NCBI RefSeq assembly: GCF_014199395.1
Contig: NZ_JACIJM010000007.1
Span: forward strand, 101,060-165,059
DNA length: 64,000 nucleotides
Source of the DNA: Yoonia ponticola
GTDB taxonomy: Bacteria > Pseudomonadota > Alphaproteobacteria > Rhodobacterales > Rhodobacteraceae
Reading direction: 5' to 3'
Shown here: in pieces, positions 17,607-28,979 of the stretch
Position numbering within the stretch: position 1 is the first letter of the stretch
How the letters are laid out: every line of letters begins with the position of its first letter
Notes under the pieces: model-generated
What the model saw: only the letters and a program-made list of their open reading frames with translations
Told to the model about the DNA's origin: nothing
The model's database searches: none
Made by a program: the position numbers and the translations under genes

Positions 17607-18329
17607 ATGCCGAACCCAACAGCCGCGATGCTAGTCATCGGCGATGAAATCCTATCGGGCCGCACCCGCGACGCGAACACGCATTACCTCGCTGGGCAAT
17701 TGACCGAAGCGGGCATCGACCTCAAAGAAGTGCGCGTCGTCAGTGACGATGCACCCGCGATTGTCGCAGCGGTCAAGGCACTCTCGGCAGCCTACGACAG
17801 TGTTTTCACCAGCGGCGGCATCGGCCCGACCCACGACGACATCACCGCAGATTGCATCGCGCAGGCTTTTGACGACCACATCGACGTGCGCGACGACGCC
17901 CGCGCCCTGCTTGCCGCACATTACGAACGCAACGGTCAGGAACTGAACGACGCCCGCCTGCGCATGGCCCGCATCCCCGACAGTGCCACGCTGATCGACA
18001 ACCCCGTCAGCGTGGCCCCCGGTTTTACCATTCAAAACGTGCATGTCATGGCTGGGGTCCCATCGGTATTCCAAGCCATGGTCGCGACCGTGCTGCCAAC
18101 GCTGAAAGGCGGCGCACCGCTGTTGTCGCAGACCCTGCGCGTGCAACGCGGTGAAGGCGATATCGCGGGACCATTGGCACAATTTGCGCAAGACTTCAGC
18201 GACTTGTCTGTTGGATCATATCCGTTTCAAAAAGACGGCGTTTACGGGTCCAATATCGTCGTGCGCGGCACCGATGCGATCCGGCTCGACGTCGCGATGA
18301 CAGCTCTCACGGCGATCTTTGCCGCATGA
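17607..18329 (+). CDS. CinA-type molybdopterin-binding (MoCF) domain protein
   Basis: This protein carries the MoaB/Mog-like domain found at the N-terminus of CinA and as stand-alone proteins; the biochemical role of the short form is unsettled. The ATG at 17607 has an AAGGAG about 8 bp upstream. The motif GDEILSGRTRDANTHYLAGQL opens the domain, and FTSGGIGPTHDDITADCIAQAF is the canonical MoCF GGxGPTxDD loop. At 240 residues it lacks the C-terminal amidase domain of full CinA. It overlaps the next gene by 4 bp (ATGA), leading a rightward set of four coupled genes. Confidence 0.9.
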   Translation: MPNPTAAMLVIGDEILSGRTRDANTHYLAGQLTEAGIDLKEVRVVSDDAPAIVAAVKALSAAYDSVFTSGGIGPTHDDITADCIAQAFDDHIDVRDDARALLAAHYERNGQELNDARLRMARIPDSATLIDNPVSVAPGFTIQNVHVMAGVPSVFQAMVATVLPTLKGGAPLLSQTLRVQRGEGDIAGPLAQFAQDFSDLSVGSYPFQKDGVYGSNIVVRGTDAIRLDVAMTALTAIFAA

Positions 18330-19051
18330 CGCTACCTTCGGTTCACACGCTGTATGACGTGATCGACGCGACTTGGCCTGCAGCCGACACAACCGGCGTC
18401 GGGCCTTGGCTGATCCGTAGCGGATTGCTTGGCGGTAGCCGCGTCAGCGCGACAACTGCAAGATATCCTGCAAAGATTGACGACCTGCGTTTGGCCGAAA
18501 CCGAGATGCGGAAACGCGATCAGCCCCGCTTGTTCATGATCCGCGATGGCGATGACGTGCTTGATGCGATGCTCGCCGATGCGGGTTACATCATCAAAGA
18601 TCCGGTGAACCTTTACGCCGCACCTCTTGCGGAAATCGCCGCGAACAAACCGCCACCGATCACATGCTTTCAAGTTTGGCCGCCGCTGCAGGCCCAACAT
18701 GAAATCTGGGCACAAGGCGGTATTGACGCGCCGCGTTTGGCAATCATGGACCGCGCCATGTGCCGCAAAAGCACGTTCCTCGGGCGTGCAAATGACCGCC
18801 CCGCTGGCACTGTTTTCGCAGGTATTCACAACAATATTGCAATGCTGCACGCGCTCGAAATCGCCCCTGCCGACCGTCGCCAAGGGCTTGGCAAGCACCT
18901 GACCCAAGCCACAGCCGTTTGGGCGCGATCCCAAGGGGCCAGCCACCTATCTTTGCTTGCGACACAGGCGAACATTGGCGCAAACGCGCTCTATGCTTCC
19001 CTTGGGATGCAGGTTGTGGGACAGTATCATTACCGTATCAAGCTGGACTGA
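18326..19051 (+). CDS. GNAT-family N-acetyltransferase
   Basis: This 241-residue protein carries a GNAT acetyltransferase domain in its C-terminal half. The acetyl-CoA-binding motif A is recognisable in LEIAPADRRQGLGKHLTQA (R/Q-x-x-G-x-G/A type). It is followed by a motif B-like NIGANALYASLGMQVVGQYHYR, which is common at the C-terminus of GNATs. The N-terminal 110 residues are less conserved and may form a degenerate second GNAT domain. The acceptor substrate is unknown. It overlaps the CinA-type gene and is 3 bp from the AhpD-like gene, so it is likely co-transcribed with both. Confidence 0.85.
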   Translation: MTLPSVHTLYDVIDATWPAADTTGVGPWLIRSGLLGGSRVSATTARYPAKIDDLRLAETEMRKRDQPRLFMIRDGDDVLDAMLADAGYIIKDPVNLYAAPLAEIAANKPPPITCFQVWPPLQAQHEIWAQGGIDAPRLAIMDRAMCRKSTFLGRANDRPAGTVFAGIHNNIAMLHALEIAPADRRQGLGKHLTQATAVWARSQGASHLSLLATQANIGANALYASLGMQVVGQYHYRIKLD

Positions 19052-19054
19052 CCC

Positions 19055-19621
19055 ATGACTGACAAAGTAACAGCCCTAGACCTGCCGATGGTGAACCCGT
19101 TACCGGACGCCACGCAGAAGTATTTCGACGTTTGCCAAGAAAAATTGGGTATGATTCCCAATGTGTTACAGGCCTACGCTTTTGACATCGACAAGTTGAA
19201 CGCATTTACAACGCTGTATAACGATCTGATGCTCGCAGGCAGCGGGTTAAGCAAACTTGAACGCGAAATGATTGCTGTTGTTGTGTCGTCAATCAACAAA
19301 TGTTTCTATTGCCTGACGGCCCACGGTGCCGCTGTGCGCGAATTGTCTGGCGATCCGGCCTTAGGCGAAATGCTGGTGATGAACTGGCGCGTCGCTGATC
19401 TGGACGCACGGCAAACCGCGATGCTGGGTTTCGCTGAAAAGATCACGATCGCAAGCGCCACAATCATCGAAGAAGATCGCGACACGCTGCGCACTGTCGG
19501 GTTTTCGGACCGTGACATTTGGGACATATCTAACGTTGCTGCGTTCTTTAACATGACCAACCGCGTGGCGTCCGCGACCGATATGCGCCCGAATGACGGG
19601 TATCACAGCCAATCGCGATGA
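19055..19621 (+). CDS. AhpD/carboxymuconolactone-decarboxylase-like peroxidase-related protein
   Basis: This 188-residue protein belongs to the CMD/AhpD-fold group often labelled uncharacterised peroxidase-related enzyme. The redox motif is N-K-C-F-Y-C-L-T-A-H, a CxxC followed by three residues and His, as in AhpD. The preceding helix (LSKLEREMIAVVVSS) and the substrate-pocket region MIPNVLQAYAFD are typical. By family knowledge it should be a small helical oligomer with thiol-based peroxidase or disulfide reductase chemistry. Its stop overlaps the OmpA-family start by 4 bp (ATGA). Confidence 0.9.
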   Translation: MTDKVTALDLPMVNPLPDATQKYFDVCQEKLGMIPNVLQAYAFDIDKLNAFTTLYNDLMLAGSGLSKLEREMIAVVVSSINKCFYCLTAHGAAVRELSGDPALGEMLVMNWRVADLDARQTAMLGFAEKITIASATIIEEDRDTLRTVGFSDRDIWDISNVAAFFNMTNRVASATDMRPNDGYHSQSR

Positions 19622-20571
19622 TCGGTAAATCTTGTCTTTTCCTAGCGTTATGCGTGCCTCGCATCGTCATGGCCCAAGACCTGACCATGCCCGGCAATGC
19701 CGTCGCGACCCACCAAGAGGCGGGTGCGCCGAACACGTTACGGGTGGCGACCGGAGCTTGGTCAGACGGCGCCTTGCCAAATATCATGGCCGAAGGGACG
19801 CTTGCGCAAAGTGGCTGGAAAATCTCTGCGGCGGGCCTAACCACGTTACAAATTCTTCAACCGTTGCGCGACCAGTTGATCGCTGATGGATACGATGTCG
19901 TTTTCACCTGCGTTGATACTACCTGTGGCGGCTTCGATTTTCGTTTTGCAATCGACGTGCTGCCACCGCCTGACATGCAGGTCAATCTAGGCGATTTTCG
20001 GTATTGGGCAGGTACGAAAACAGACGAAAACGGGCCCGATTACGTCGCCATTCTGACCAGCCAAATTGGCAACGCCGCGTACGTTCAGATCGACCGGATA
20101 TCGAACGGTGGCGATGTAGGGCGCGTATCTACGCAAGGCAGCGCCATCACTGCCACGGCGAAACCGGCGCCCACAGACAGCACCACCCCCGATATGACCA
20201 CCGCGTTGAATAGCGTCGGACGTACCGTTCTGGATGACCTGAGCTTTGCGAACGGCTCTGCCGATTTGGCCGACGAAACATACGCATCGCTCAAAACCTT
20301 GGCCGCGTATTTACAGGCGAACCCGAGCTTGCAAATCGCACTTGTTGGCCACACCGATGCATCCGGTTCGTTAGATGGAAACATCGCGCTGTCCAAACGA
20401 CGCGCACGCGCCGTGCGGCAGCGCCTGATCAACCGATATGACATTCCGCCCAGCCAGCTTGATGCGCAGGGCATGGGGTATTTATCTCCTGTTGGAAACA
20501 ACCTGACCGATGCGGGACGCGATGCGAACCGCCGTGTCGAAGCGATTATCACCAGCACGGAAATTGATTAA
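19618..20571 (+). CDS. OmpA-family cell-envelope protein
   Basis: This is an exported protein with a C-terminal peptidoglycan-binding OmpA-like domain. A signal peptide (MIGKSCLFLALCVPRIVMA) is followed by a domain of about 170 residues that I cannot assign, with a cysteine pair in TCVDTTCGG. From about residue 205 the OmpA/MotB fold starts, with LSFANGSADLADETYASL, then LVGHTDASGSLDGNIALSKRR containing the diaminopimelate-binding Asp and Arg, and GMGYLSPVGNN. It is 317 residues long and does not look like a beta-barrel OmpA. It is the last gene of the coupled cinA-type/GNAT/AhpD/OmpA set. Confidence 0.88.
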   Translation: MIGKSCLFLALCVPRIVMAQDLTMPGNAVATHQEAGAPNTLRVATGAWSDGALPNIMAEGTLAQSGWKISAAGLTTLQILQPLRDQLIADGYDVVFTCVDTTCGGFDFRFAIDVLPPPDMQVNLGDFRYWAGTKTDENGPDYVAILTSQIGNAAYVQIDRISNGGDVGRVSTQGSAITATAKPAPTDSTTPDMTTALNSVGRTVLDDLSFANGSADLADETYASLKTLAAYLQANPSLQIALVGHTDASGSLDGNIALSKRRARAVRQRLINRYDIPPSQLDAQGMGYLSPVGNNLTDAGRDANRRVEAIITSTEID

Positions 20572-20602
20572 ATCGCACCCTTCATAGGCAAGGTGAACAT
20601 AG

Positions 20603-20637
20603 AAAAAAGGCGCTACTCTGGGGAAAGAGCAGCGCCT
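20603..20637 (-). terminator. Intrinsic terminator for the LysR gene
   Basis: The stem pairs AGGCGCT (20608-20614) with AGCGCCT (20631-20637), extended by CTCT/AGAG across one mismatch, with a 6-nt loop. On the minus strand it is followed by TTTTTT (complement of 20603-20608), as expected for termination of the leftward LysR gene; it may also block reading from the OmpA-family gene. Confidence 0.85.
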
Positions 20638-20671
20638 AGGCAGGTGTCAAACACCGGGGAATATCAGAGCG

Positions 20672-21580
20672 TTACTTCCAAACGTCGGGGCCTTTATCGG
20701 CAAACGAATGGACGAGAAAATCGATGAACGCGCGAACTTTTGGCTGCGTGAAACGGCCCGGCGGATAGACTGCATAGACGCCTTGGGTTTCGACAGGCAG
20801 GTCAGGAATAGCGACCTCGACCAGACCTTGTTCCATCGCATCAGCGTAAAGAAAGCTAGGCAAATAAGCGATGCCAAGCCCACCGACACAAGCGTTCAAC
20901 AAGGATTGCCCATCGTTCACGGTCAACCAACCAGCGGTGCGCACTTGGCGTTTTTCACCTGACGGGGCAGTCAATTTCCAAACGGCAGAGTTCGCTTGGT
21001 TGGAATAATGTAGCAGTTTATGCTCGTTCAGATCGTCGATCTTTTCGGGGCGGCCGTACTGCTCAAAGTAAGCAGGGCTCGCGATCATGCGTTTGGATGT
21101 CTCGGTCAATTTCCGAGCGCGCAGTGTGCTGTCTTCTAGTTCACCGATGCGCACGGCCATGTCGAACCCTTCGGAGATCAGTTCGACGTAGCGGTTATTT
21201 AGGACCATGTTCACTGTGATATCAGAGAATTCCGACAGGAATTCACCCAAAACAGGTGACAAATAGTTGACCCCAAAGTCGGTCGCGACCGAAATCCGCA
21301 ACAAGCCAGACGGTGCGGATTGCATGGACGTGACCAAAGCGTCGGCTTCACCAGCGTCATTCAGAACGCGGCGGGCGCGGTCATAATAGGCAAGGCCGAT
21401 TTCTGTCGGGCTCACCCTGCGGGTCGTTCGGTTCAAAAGCCGCGCACCAAGGCGGGCTTCCAAGGAAGATACGTGCTTTGAGACAGCGGATTTGGAAATC
21501 CCCATCTTCTTGGCCGCGTCTGTGAAGCCACCTTGGTCTACGACCGTGGCAAAGGCTTCCATTTCTGTCAGGCGATCCAT
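20672..21580 (-). CDS. LysR-family transcriptional regulator
   Basis: This is a 302-residue LysR-type regulator. The N-terminal winged helix-turn-helix is clear (FTDAAKKMGISKSAVSKHVS, followed by LEARLGARLLNRTTRRVSPT), with the 'R-T-T-R-R' wing of the CrgA/DmlR-like subgroup. The remaining 210 residues form the periplasmic-binding-protein-like effector domain. It is a leftward gene with its own terminator. The next gene, 2,4-dienoyl-CoA reductase, lies downstream of nothing in common with it (both leftward, 165 bp between them), so a regulatory link to fadH is possible but not shown. Confidence 0.92.
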   Translation of the reverse strand: MDRLTEMEAFATVVDQGGFTDAAKKMGISKSAVSKHVSSLEARLGARLLNRTTRRVSPTEIGLAYYDRARRVLNDAGEADALVTSMQSAPSGLLRISVATDFGVNYLSPVLGEFLSEFSDITVNMVLNNRYVELISEGFDMAVRIGELEDSTLRARKLTETSKRMIASPAYFEQYGRPEKIDDLNEHKLLHYSNQANSAVWKLTAPSGEKRQVRTAGWLTVNDGQSLLNACVGGLGIAYLPSFLYADAMEQGLVEVAIPDLPVETQGVYAVYPPGRFTQPKVRAFIDFLVHSFADKGPDVWK

Positions 21581-21745
21581 ACGCGATCCTCATTCTGGCT
21601 ATTTCTGAGGACCCTTTTGAAGCTCAATTCAGGCAGGAATGGGACGAGGGCCTGACAATAACGGGGTATTGCAGCGCTTTGTCGCGGTATGGGAAACGAA
21701 AACGTTAATGTTTTTAGCTATTTCCCATATCCCGCGACAAAACCG

Positions 21746-23824
<2,079 letters not shown>

Positions 23825-23867
23825 CTAAACGCGGCGTCATCTTGGCATCTGACATAACAAATGCGGG

Positions 23868-24236
23868 TTAAGCGGTCTCGATACAATGCTTGCGAAACGC
23901 TCGCTTCAGAATATCTAACTCGGCGCGTAGCAGATCAAGCTCGACCTGCATTTCGTCTGACATCTGATCGCCCGCAAACACGGTAAAGCTGTTCAAAATC
24001 GCGTTGGTCGATTCGTCGACGATTACAAAGGTCTGGACGTCGTCGTTGATCAGATCGACAGGCACAGGTGCCTGCACAAACCACCTGCCCTCTGCCAGCT
24101 TTTCGATGGCGAGGCCCGGCACAATTTCATCGTTGTGACGCATCACCAGAACAGGGGACGCATCGACGGGTCCGGTCAGCGTGCCGTCCCAAACGCCCGC
24201 GCTCAAACGGTTTTTAACCAATGTAAAGTCGGTCAT
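23868..24236 (-). CDS. Conserved hypothetical protein, ilvD operon
   Basis: I do not recognise this 122-residue protein. There is no signal peptide or membrane segment. The sequence has a beta-rich N-terminal part (VWDGTLTGPVDASPVLVMRH) and a C-terminal amphipathic, coiled-coil-like helix (EMQVELDLLRAELDILKRAF) that ends close to a cysteine. It is the last gene of a leftward set starting at ilvD and lies 13 bp after the DUF6478-like gene, so the two probably work or are expressed together. I make no functional assignment. Confidence 0.7.
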   Translation of the reverse strand: MTDFTLVKNRLSAGVWDGTLTGPVDASPVLVMRHNDEIVPGLAIEKLAEGRWFVQAPVPVDLINDDVQTFVIVDESTNAILNSFTVFAGDQMSDEMQVELDLLRAELDILKRAFRKHCIETA

Positions 24237-24249
24237 CCTAAGGTCCTTT

Positions 24250-25023
24250 TCACAAATCGGCGCGTGGATAGCGGTAGAAGGTCAGATCACGGATGCGCAG
24301 CTGGTTCATTGCGGGGTCTTCAAAGATCAGATCAAGCCACATGCTATCGATCCGGTTTTCGTTCAGATCGGCGTAGGCCAGATCAAAATCGACCGCGACT
24401 TCGCGATCCTGCAGCGGCAATTCTTGGACCAATTGTTCGGTGTTCGGCCCGTATTTGATGTTGAGCCGTGCATACACGGTCGCTGGCCGCTCTGTCCCGA
24501 TCAAACCTTGGACGCGGACAATGTCGCGCTTGCGCAAACCGTCAGCCGCATCCTTGGGCAGATCAATCACAACCGACAAAAAGCTGCCGTCAAAACCAAG
24601 CACATCCATTTGCAGCCCAAACGGCGCGAGATCCTGCTCGCGGGTGTTTCGAATTTGGCGCAGCGTCAGTTCGGAATGGCTGCAATCGTGGAACACCTTA
24701 ATGTCGCTGCCGATATAATCGCCATTCTCGATGCCAGCCTGCCCCTTGGGCGAAATCGGACCACGCCAAAGCGTCGGTCGCCATGCCCATTTCGTGCTGG
24801 GCGGCTTGCTAAAGATGTTCGAGCCAATCAGCGGCAGCGCCAGACGGCTTTCGGCCACATAAATCACGCGGTCTACAGCGCTACGCATCTGCCGCGCCCG
24901 ATTACGTTGCTCGCGCAGCGTCGCCAGATCCGCATGTTCCACGTCACGCGCAGCCGCCATCCATCGCGCCAAGGCACGATGATGCAAAATTTTATTCAAC
25001 AAACCAAACCGTTCACGTGCCAC
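24250..25023 (-). CDS. Conserved hypothetical protein (possibly DUF6478)
   Basis: This 257-residue protein looks like a family I recall from Rhodobacteraceae genomes as DUF6478; I could not check this. It has no signal peptide or membrane helix. Recognisable parts are a basic N-terminal helical region (REQRNRARQMRSAVDRVIYV), a tryptophan-rich stretch (TKWAWRPTLWRGPISPKG), and a mixed beta-rich C-terminal half ending DLTFYRYPRADL. It sits between a lipoprotein gene and a 122-residue protein, all reading leftward from ilvD. Function unknown. Confidence 0.72.
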   Translation of the reverse strand: MARERFGLLNKILHHRALARWMAAARDVEHADLATLREQRNRARQMRSAVDRVIYVAESRLALPLIGSNIFSKPPSTKWAWRPTLWRGPISPKGQAGIENGDYIGSDIKVFHDCSHSELTLRQIRNTREQDLAPFGLQMDVLGFDGSFLSVVIDLPKDAADGLRKRDIVRVQGLIGTERPATVYARLNIKYGPNTEQLVQELPLQDREVAVDFDLAYADLNENRIDSMWLDLIFEDPAMNQLRIRDLTFYRYPRADL

Positions 25024-25090
25024 ACAGAAACCCTTTCAGATGGGTGCTCTCACTCTACCTGTCAAACTGTTGCCAAAAAGGAAATACCGT

Positions 25091-25726
25091 TCAGGTTTCG
25101 ATTGATACTACCTGAGGTTGATTGATCGCAAGCATCGACCGCAGCACGCTTTCCAGCAATGCCTGACCTTCGGATGCAGACAGCGGCATTCCTGCCAATC
25201 CCCGCACAGCGATTGTCGTAAGCCGACCCTTAACATCAACAAATGCACGCCATTCGGTGGTCTGTAGACCCGAAACGGGTGGTGCTGCCTCGTCCGTGAA
25301 CTGCACGGTGACCGCCCCAGATGTTTGCTTAAAACCGCTGACAGTGACGGTGCCGGCGTTGCCATTCACACTCAGCAAGTTTTCGCCTGCCGTTGTGCCC
25401 AGGAACGCCTGAAACGCATTTGGATCGCTCGCGACCGCAGCACTGCCCGCTTCACCTACCTGCACGATGGCAAAACCGTTCAGTCGCGGACGGTCATTCA
25501 CGCCCGCGATCACCTCACAGGCGACCATAACTGCAAAACCTGTGCGCGGCTTGCTGGCTTTGGTTTCGATGCAATACCCTTCGGGTACAGCCGCGATCAC
25601 ATCACCACCAAAAAGCGCGATTGCCGGAGTAGGAGGCGTCGGCGCCCCCAATGAACCCAGTTCAGCGCAACCCGCAACCAAGAGGGTCGCGCCGAATACT
25701 ATATACTTACTTACAAAACCGAACAC
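25091..25726 (-). CDS. Putative lipoprotein, downstream of ilvD
   Basis: I start this protein at the GTG at 25726, 4 bp after the ilvD stop, which yields a short lipoprotein signal (MFGFVSKYIVFGATLLVAGC) with lipobox LVAGC. Earlier in-frame codons lie inside ilvD and encode no plausible sequence. The mature 190 residues contain a linker with PTPPTPA, a cysteine pair (GYCIET and VACEV) and a beta-rich body. I do not recognise the family. The near-overlap suggests translational coupling to ilvD, yet a lipoprotein has no obvious link to branched-chain amino acid synthesis, so they may share only a promoter. Confidence 0.72.
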   Translation of the reverse strand: MFGFVSKYIVFGATLLVAGCAELGSLGAPTPPTPAIALFGGDVIAAVPEGYCIETKASKPRTGFAVMVACEVIAGVNDRPRLNGFAIVQVGEAGSAAVASDPNAFQAFLGTTAGENLLSVNGNAGTVTVSGFKQTSGAVTVQFTDEAAPPVSGLQTTEWRAFVDVKGRLTTIAVRGLAGMPLSASEGQALLESVLRSMLAINQPQVVSIET

Positions 25727-25730
25727 TGGA

Positions 25731-27458
25731 TTAGAGATCCATGTAGATGTGTTTCTCGGCCTTTCCACCCGGATGCGTCGTCGCACCGTAACGTGTCGCA
25801 CCAACCAGTTGGGAATACTTCCACAAGGCACCGGACGCGTAGATCGTATCTTTTGGACCTGCCCACGCTTCTTTGCGCGCGGCCATGTCTTCGTCAGACA
25901 CATCAACCGACAATTCGCCAGTTACAGCGTTCATCGTGATGACATCGCCATCCTTGAGCAGCGCAATCGGTCCGCCATGTGCGGCCTCTGGCCCCACGTG
26001 ACCAACACAGAACCCGCGAGTCGCACCAGAGAAGCGACCATCAGTGATAAGCGCCACCTTTTTGCCCATGCCCTGACCGGACAGCGCAGCAGTTGTGGAC
26101 AGCATTTCGCGCATACCTGGACCGCCAGCAGGACCTTCATTGCGGATAACCAGCACTTCGCCTTCTTCGTAAGCGCGTGCTTTGACGGCGGCGAATGCTT
26201 CTTCTTCGTTCTCAAAACAACGTGCAGGGCCCGTAAAGACTTGCTCTTCGGCAGCCATACCAGCAACTTTTACAATAGCACCTTCAGGGGCAAGGTTGCC
26301 TTTGAGGCCAACAACACCGCCGGTTTTCGTGATCGGGCTGTTGATGTGATAGATCACGCGATCATCAGCTTCGCCTTTGATCATGTCCAGCTCTTCGCCC
26401 ATTTCGCGGCCCGATGCTGTCATACAGTCTTCGTGAATCAGACCCGCTTTGCGCAGTTCCTTCATCACGACAGGCACACCACCAGATTCGTACAGATCTT
26501 TGGCCACATACTGACCACCCGGTTTCAGATCGACAAAGTAAGGAGTGTCTTTGAAGATGTCGCAAACGTCGAACAGGTCAAAATCGATGCCAGCTTCATG
26601 CGCAATCGCAGGAAGGTGCAGACCAGCGTTGGTAGACCCACCCGTACAAGCAACAACACGCGCCGCATTTTCCAGCGACTTGCGGGTCACAACATCACGC
26701 GCACGGATGTTTTTCGCGATCAGGTTCATCACCGCTTCACCAGAAGCGACACCATATTGATCACGGGATTCGTAAGGCGCAGGCGCACCAGATGAATTCA
26801 TCAGGGCAAGGCCGATTGCTTCGGACACACAGGCCATTGTGTTTGCGGTGAACTGACCACCACAAGCACCAGCGGATGGACAAGCCACACGTTCGAGAAT
26901 TTCCAACTCGGCGTCGGTCATGTTGCCAGCCTGATGCTGACCAACCGCTTCGAACACGTCTTGAACGGTCAAATCTTTGCCGTTCAACCGCCCCGGAAGG
27001 ATCGAACCGCCGTAGATGAAAACAGACGGCGTGTTCAAACGCACCATCGCCATCATCATACCGGGCAAGGATTTGTCGCAACCCGCAAGACCAACAATCG
27101 CGTCATAGCAGTGGCCGCGCATGGTCAATTCGACCGTGTCAGCAATCGCTTCACGTGATGCTAATGACGACCGCATACCTTCGTGGCCCATCGCGATCCC
27201 GTCTGTCACGGTGATGGTTGTGAATTCGCGCGGCGTCCCGAGACCTTTTTTGACACCCAGCTTCACTGACTGCGCTTGACGGTTCAGCGAAATGTTACAT
27301 GGGGCAGCTTCGTTCCAGCAAGTGGCGACGCCAACCCATGGCTGGGCGATCGCTTCTTCGTCCAAGCCCATCGCGTAAAAATAGGACCGATGCGGGGCGC
27401 GTGATGGCCCTTCGGTCACATGGCGGCTGGGCAGGTTGGATTTGTCTACTTTGGTCAT
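25731..27458 (-). CDS. ilvD: Dihydroxy-acid dehydratase
   Basis: IlvD dehydrates 2,3-dihydroxy-isovalerate and its homologue in valine/isoleucine synthesis, using an iron-sulfur cluster. I start at the ATG at 27458 ([20 protein letters not shown]), giving 575 residues. Cluster/metal regions are visible: [25 protein letters not shown] and [18 protein letters not shown]. The C-terminal swivel domain holds [21 protein letters not shown] 442-codon open frame on the opposite strand is a shadow. It leads the leftward four-gene set and is divergent from a small membrane-protein gene. Confidence 0.96.
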   Translation of the reverse strand: MTKVDKSNLPSRHVTEGPSRAPHRSYFYAMGLDEEAIAQPWVGVATCWNEAAPCNISLNRQAQSVKLGVKKGLGTPREFTTITVTDGIAMGHEGMRSSLASREAIADTVELTMRGHCYDAIVGLAGCDKSLPGMMMAMVRLNTPSVFIYGGSILPGRLNGKDLTVQDVFEAVGQHQAGNMTDAELEILERVACPSAGACGGQFTANTMACVSEAIGLALMNSSGAPAPYESRDQYGVASGEAVMNLIAKNIRARDVVTRKSLENAARVVACTGGSTNAGLHLPAIAHEAGIDFDLFDVCDIFKDTPYFVDLKPGGQYVAKDLYESGGVPVVMKELRKAGLIHEDCMTASGREMGEELDMIKGEADDRVIYHINSPITKTGGVVGLKGNLAPEGAIVKVAGMAAEEQVFTGPARCFENEEEAFAAVKARAYEEGEVLVIRNEGPAGGPGMREMLSTTAALSGQGMGKKVALITDGRFSGATRGFCVGHVGPEAAHGGPIALLKDGDVITMNAVTGELSVDVSDEDMAARKEAWAGPKDTIYASGALWKYSQLVGATRYGATTHPGGKAEKHIYMDL

Positions 27459-27675
27459 GGATTGTGCCTCGCGATAAATCGTTTGGAATGGGTCTAAATA
27501 AGGGGGCAAGGCGTGACAAGCGTTTAACGACTGCTTTTCGCGTAAGACCATCGGCTAAATGCTGCTGATGCCTCGCCGAAACTGGCAGATTTGGGCCGGA
27601 TTCGGACCTATTCGAACACAACACATGCAAGCCGCAGCGATCCGCATAGGATTTAACTGTCAATCTTCACACGAA

Positions 27676-27692
27676 ACGCAGGTCACCTGCGT
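27676..27692. promoter_or_regulatory. 17-bp palindrome ACGCAGGTCACCTGCGT
   Basis: A perfect inverted repeat with two 8-bp arms around one central C lies in the divergent intergenic region between ilvD and the small membrane-protein gene, 63 bp before the latter's ATG. It has the symmetry expected of a dimeric regulator's operator. I do not recognise the motif. Confidence 0.45.
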
Positions 27693-27755
27693 CATGCGCA
27701 TGAGCAACTGCTTTTGCGAACGATTAAGGTGCCTCACGTCCTACAGGAGAAATTT

Positions 27756-27968
27756 ATGTCCTCAAACGATCAAGAAAACCGCAAGCCATTCATCCATGAC
27801 ACGAACGGTGCGACCAACACATGGGTCCTCGCCGTTGTTGCCGTCCTCATCGTGGTAGGCGGCATTTTCCTCTATAGCGGCGATGACGAAGGGATCGAAG
27901 TAACCCCAGAGCCCGCCCCAACAGCCATCGAAGAAATCACACCAACCGAGACTTTACCTGCGGAATAA
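27756..27968 (+). CDS. Small single-pass membrane protein
   Basis: This 70-residue protein begins at the ATG at 27756, preceded by AGGAGA 6-7 bp upstream. A charged N-terminal region (SSNDQENRKPFIHDTNGATN) leads into one transmembrane helix (WVLAVVAVLIVVGGIFLY), followed by an acidic, Pro/Thr/Glu-rich tail (EVTPEPAPTAIEEITPTET). The topology is probably N-in with the acidic tail in the periplasm. The family is not known to me. A palindrome (27676-27692) lies upstream and a long inverted repeat (27980-28022) directly downstream, before accD. Confidence 0.8.
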   Translation: MSSNDQENRKPFIHDTNGATNTWVLAVVAVLIVVGGIFLYSGDDEGIEVTPEPAPTAIEEITPTETLPAE

Positions 27969-27979
27969 GACTTTGGTGC

Positions 27980-28022
27980 GCGCGGACGGCCTTGCATTGA
28001 TTGCAATTCGTGTCGTCCGCGC
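27980..28022 (+). promoter_or_regulatory. Nested inverted repeat in the accD leader
   Basis: GCGCGGACG (27980-27988) pairs perfectly with CGTCCGCGC (28014-28022), and within the loop TTGCA (27992-27996) pairs with TGCAA (28002-28006). The structure lies between the small membrane-protein gene and accD and is not followed by a U-run, so it looks more like a leader or operator element than an intrinsic terminator. Confidence 0.5.
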
Positions 28023-28055
28023 ATATCTCTGCCGTATCAACGCAGAGGCATCGTT

Positions 28056-28979
28056 ATGAACTGGATCACGAACTACGTCCGACCCAAAATCAACTCGCTG
28101 TTTTCACGGCGCGAGGTGCCGGAAAATCTTTGGCAGAAATGCGATGAATGCGGCACGATGCTGTTCCACCGTGAACTGTCGGATAACCTTTACGTCTGCA
28201 CCAACTGTGACCACCACATGGCCATTGGCGCGCGTAACCGTTTAGACGCGCTGTTTGACGGCGGTATTTATGTCGAGGTCGCAGTGCCGGAACCAGTCGC
28301 GGACCCGCTGCACTTTAAAGATCAAAAGAAATACACTGACCGCATCAAAGACGCTCGCAAGAAAACTGGCGAACGCGAAGCGATGCTTGTCGTCGAAGGC
28401 GAAGTCGGCCGCACCCAAGCTGTGGTCGCCGTCCAAGACTTCACCTTTATGGGTGGGTCCATGTCGATGTATGTCGGCAACGCGATTATCGCTGCTGCCG
28501 AACGGGCGATTGAACTGAAATGCCCGATGATCCTGTTTTCCGCCGCTGGTGGCGCACGGATGCAAGAAGGTATTCTTGGCCTGATGCAGATGCCGCGCAC
28601 CACGATTGCCGTGCAAATGCTGAAAGAAGCAGGGCTGCCTTATATCGTTGTCCTGACGCACCCGACGACTGGTGGTGTTACGGCGTCCTACGCGATGCTC
28701 GGCGACGTGCAGATTGCGGAACCAAACGCACTGATCGGCTTTGCTGGCGCACGTGTGATCGAACAAACCATCGGTGAAAAGCTACCAGAAGGGTTCCAAC
28801 GCGCGGAATACTTGCTGGATCACGGCATGCTTGACCGCGTCACAAAACGGACCGAACTCAAGGACGAGCTGATTACGATCATGCGTCTTTTGATGAAGCA
28901 ACCGCCAGCCGTCAGAGGCGACCTGCCCCCACCGACACCCGATCTTGAACTGCCTGACATCGAGGACGCAAAAGCGTGA
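28056..28979 (+). CDS. accD: Acetyl-CoA carboxylase carboxyltransferase, beta subunit
   Basis: AccD forms, with AccA, the carboxyltransferase half of acetyl-CoA carboxylase and commits acetyl-CoA to fatty acid synthesis. The 307-residue protein starts with an N-terminal zinc ribbon (C-D-E-C ... [10 protein letters not shown], a four-cysteine arrangement). The crotonase-fold core has [17 protein letters not shown] and the oxyanion-hole segment [15 protein letters not shown], then the family [18 protein letters not shown]. Position upstream of folC is a common arrangement in proteobacteria. Its stop overlaps the next start (GTGA). Confidence 0.96.
   Translation: MNWITNYVRPKINSLFSRREVPENLWQKCDECGTMLFHRELSDNLYVCTNCDHHMAIGARNRLDALFDGGIYVEVAVPEPVADPLHFKDQKKYTDRIKDARKKTGEREAMLVVEGEVGRTQAVVAVQDFTFMGGSMSMYVGNAIIAAAERAIELKCPMILFSAAGGARMQEGILGLMQMPRTTIAVQMLKEAGLPYIVVLTHPTTGGVTASYAMLGDVQIAEPNALIGFAGARVIEQTIGEKLPEGFQRAEYLLDHGMLDRVTKRTELKDELITIMRLLMKQPPAVRGDLPPPTPDLELPDIEDAKA

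Noticed and set aside
24181..25125. 314-codon frame antisense to the DUF6478-like gene
   Set aside because: It lies wholly opposite a protein-like minus-strand gene in a coherent leftward operon and has the composition typical of shadows.
25467..26795. 442-codon frame antisense to the lipoprotein and ilvD genes
   Set aside because: ilvD on the other strand is highly conserved with all cluster motifs; the antisense translation is arginine- and histidine-rich and shows no domain.
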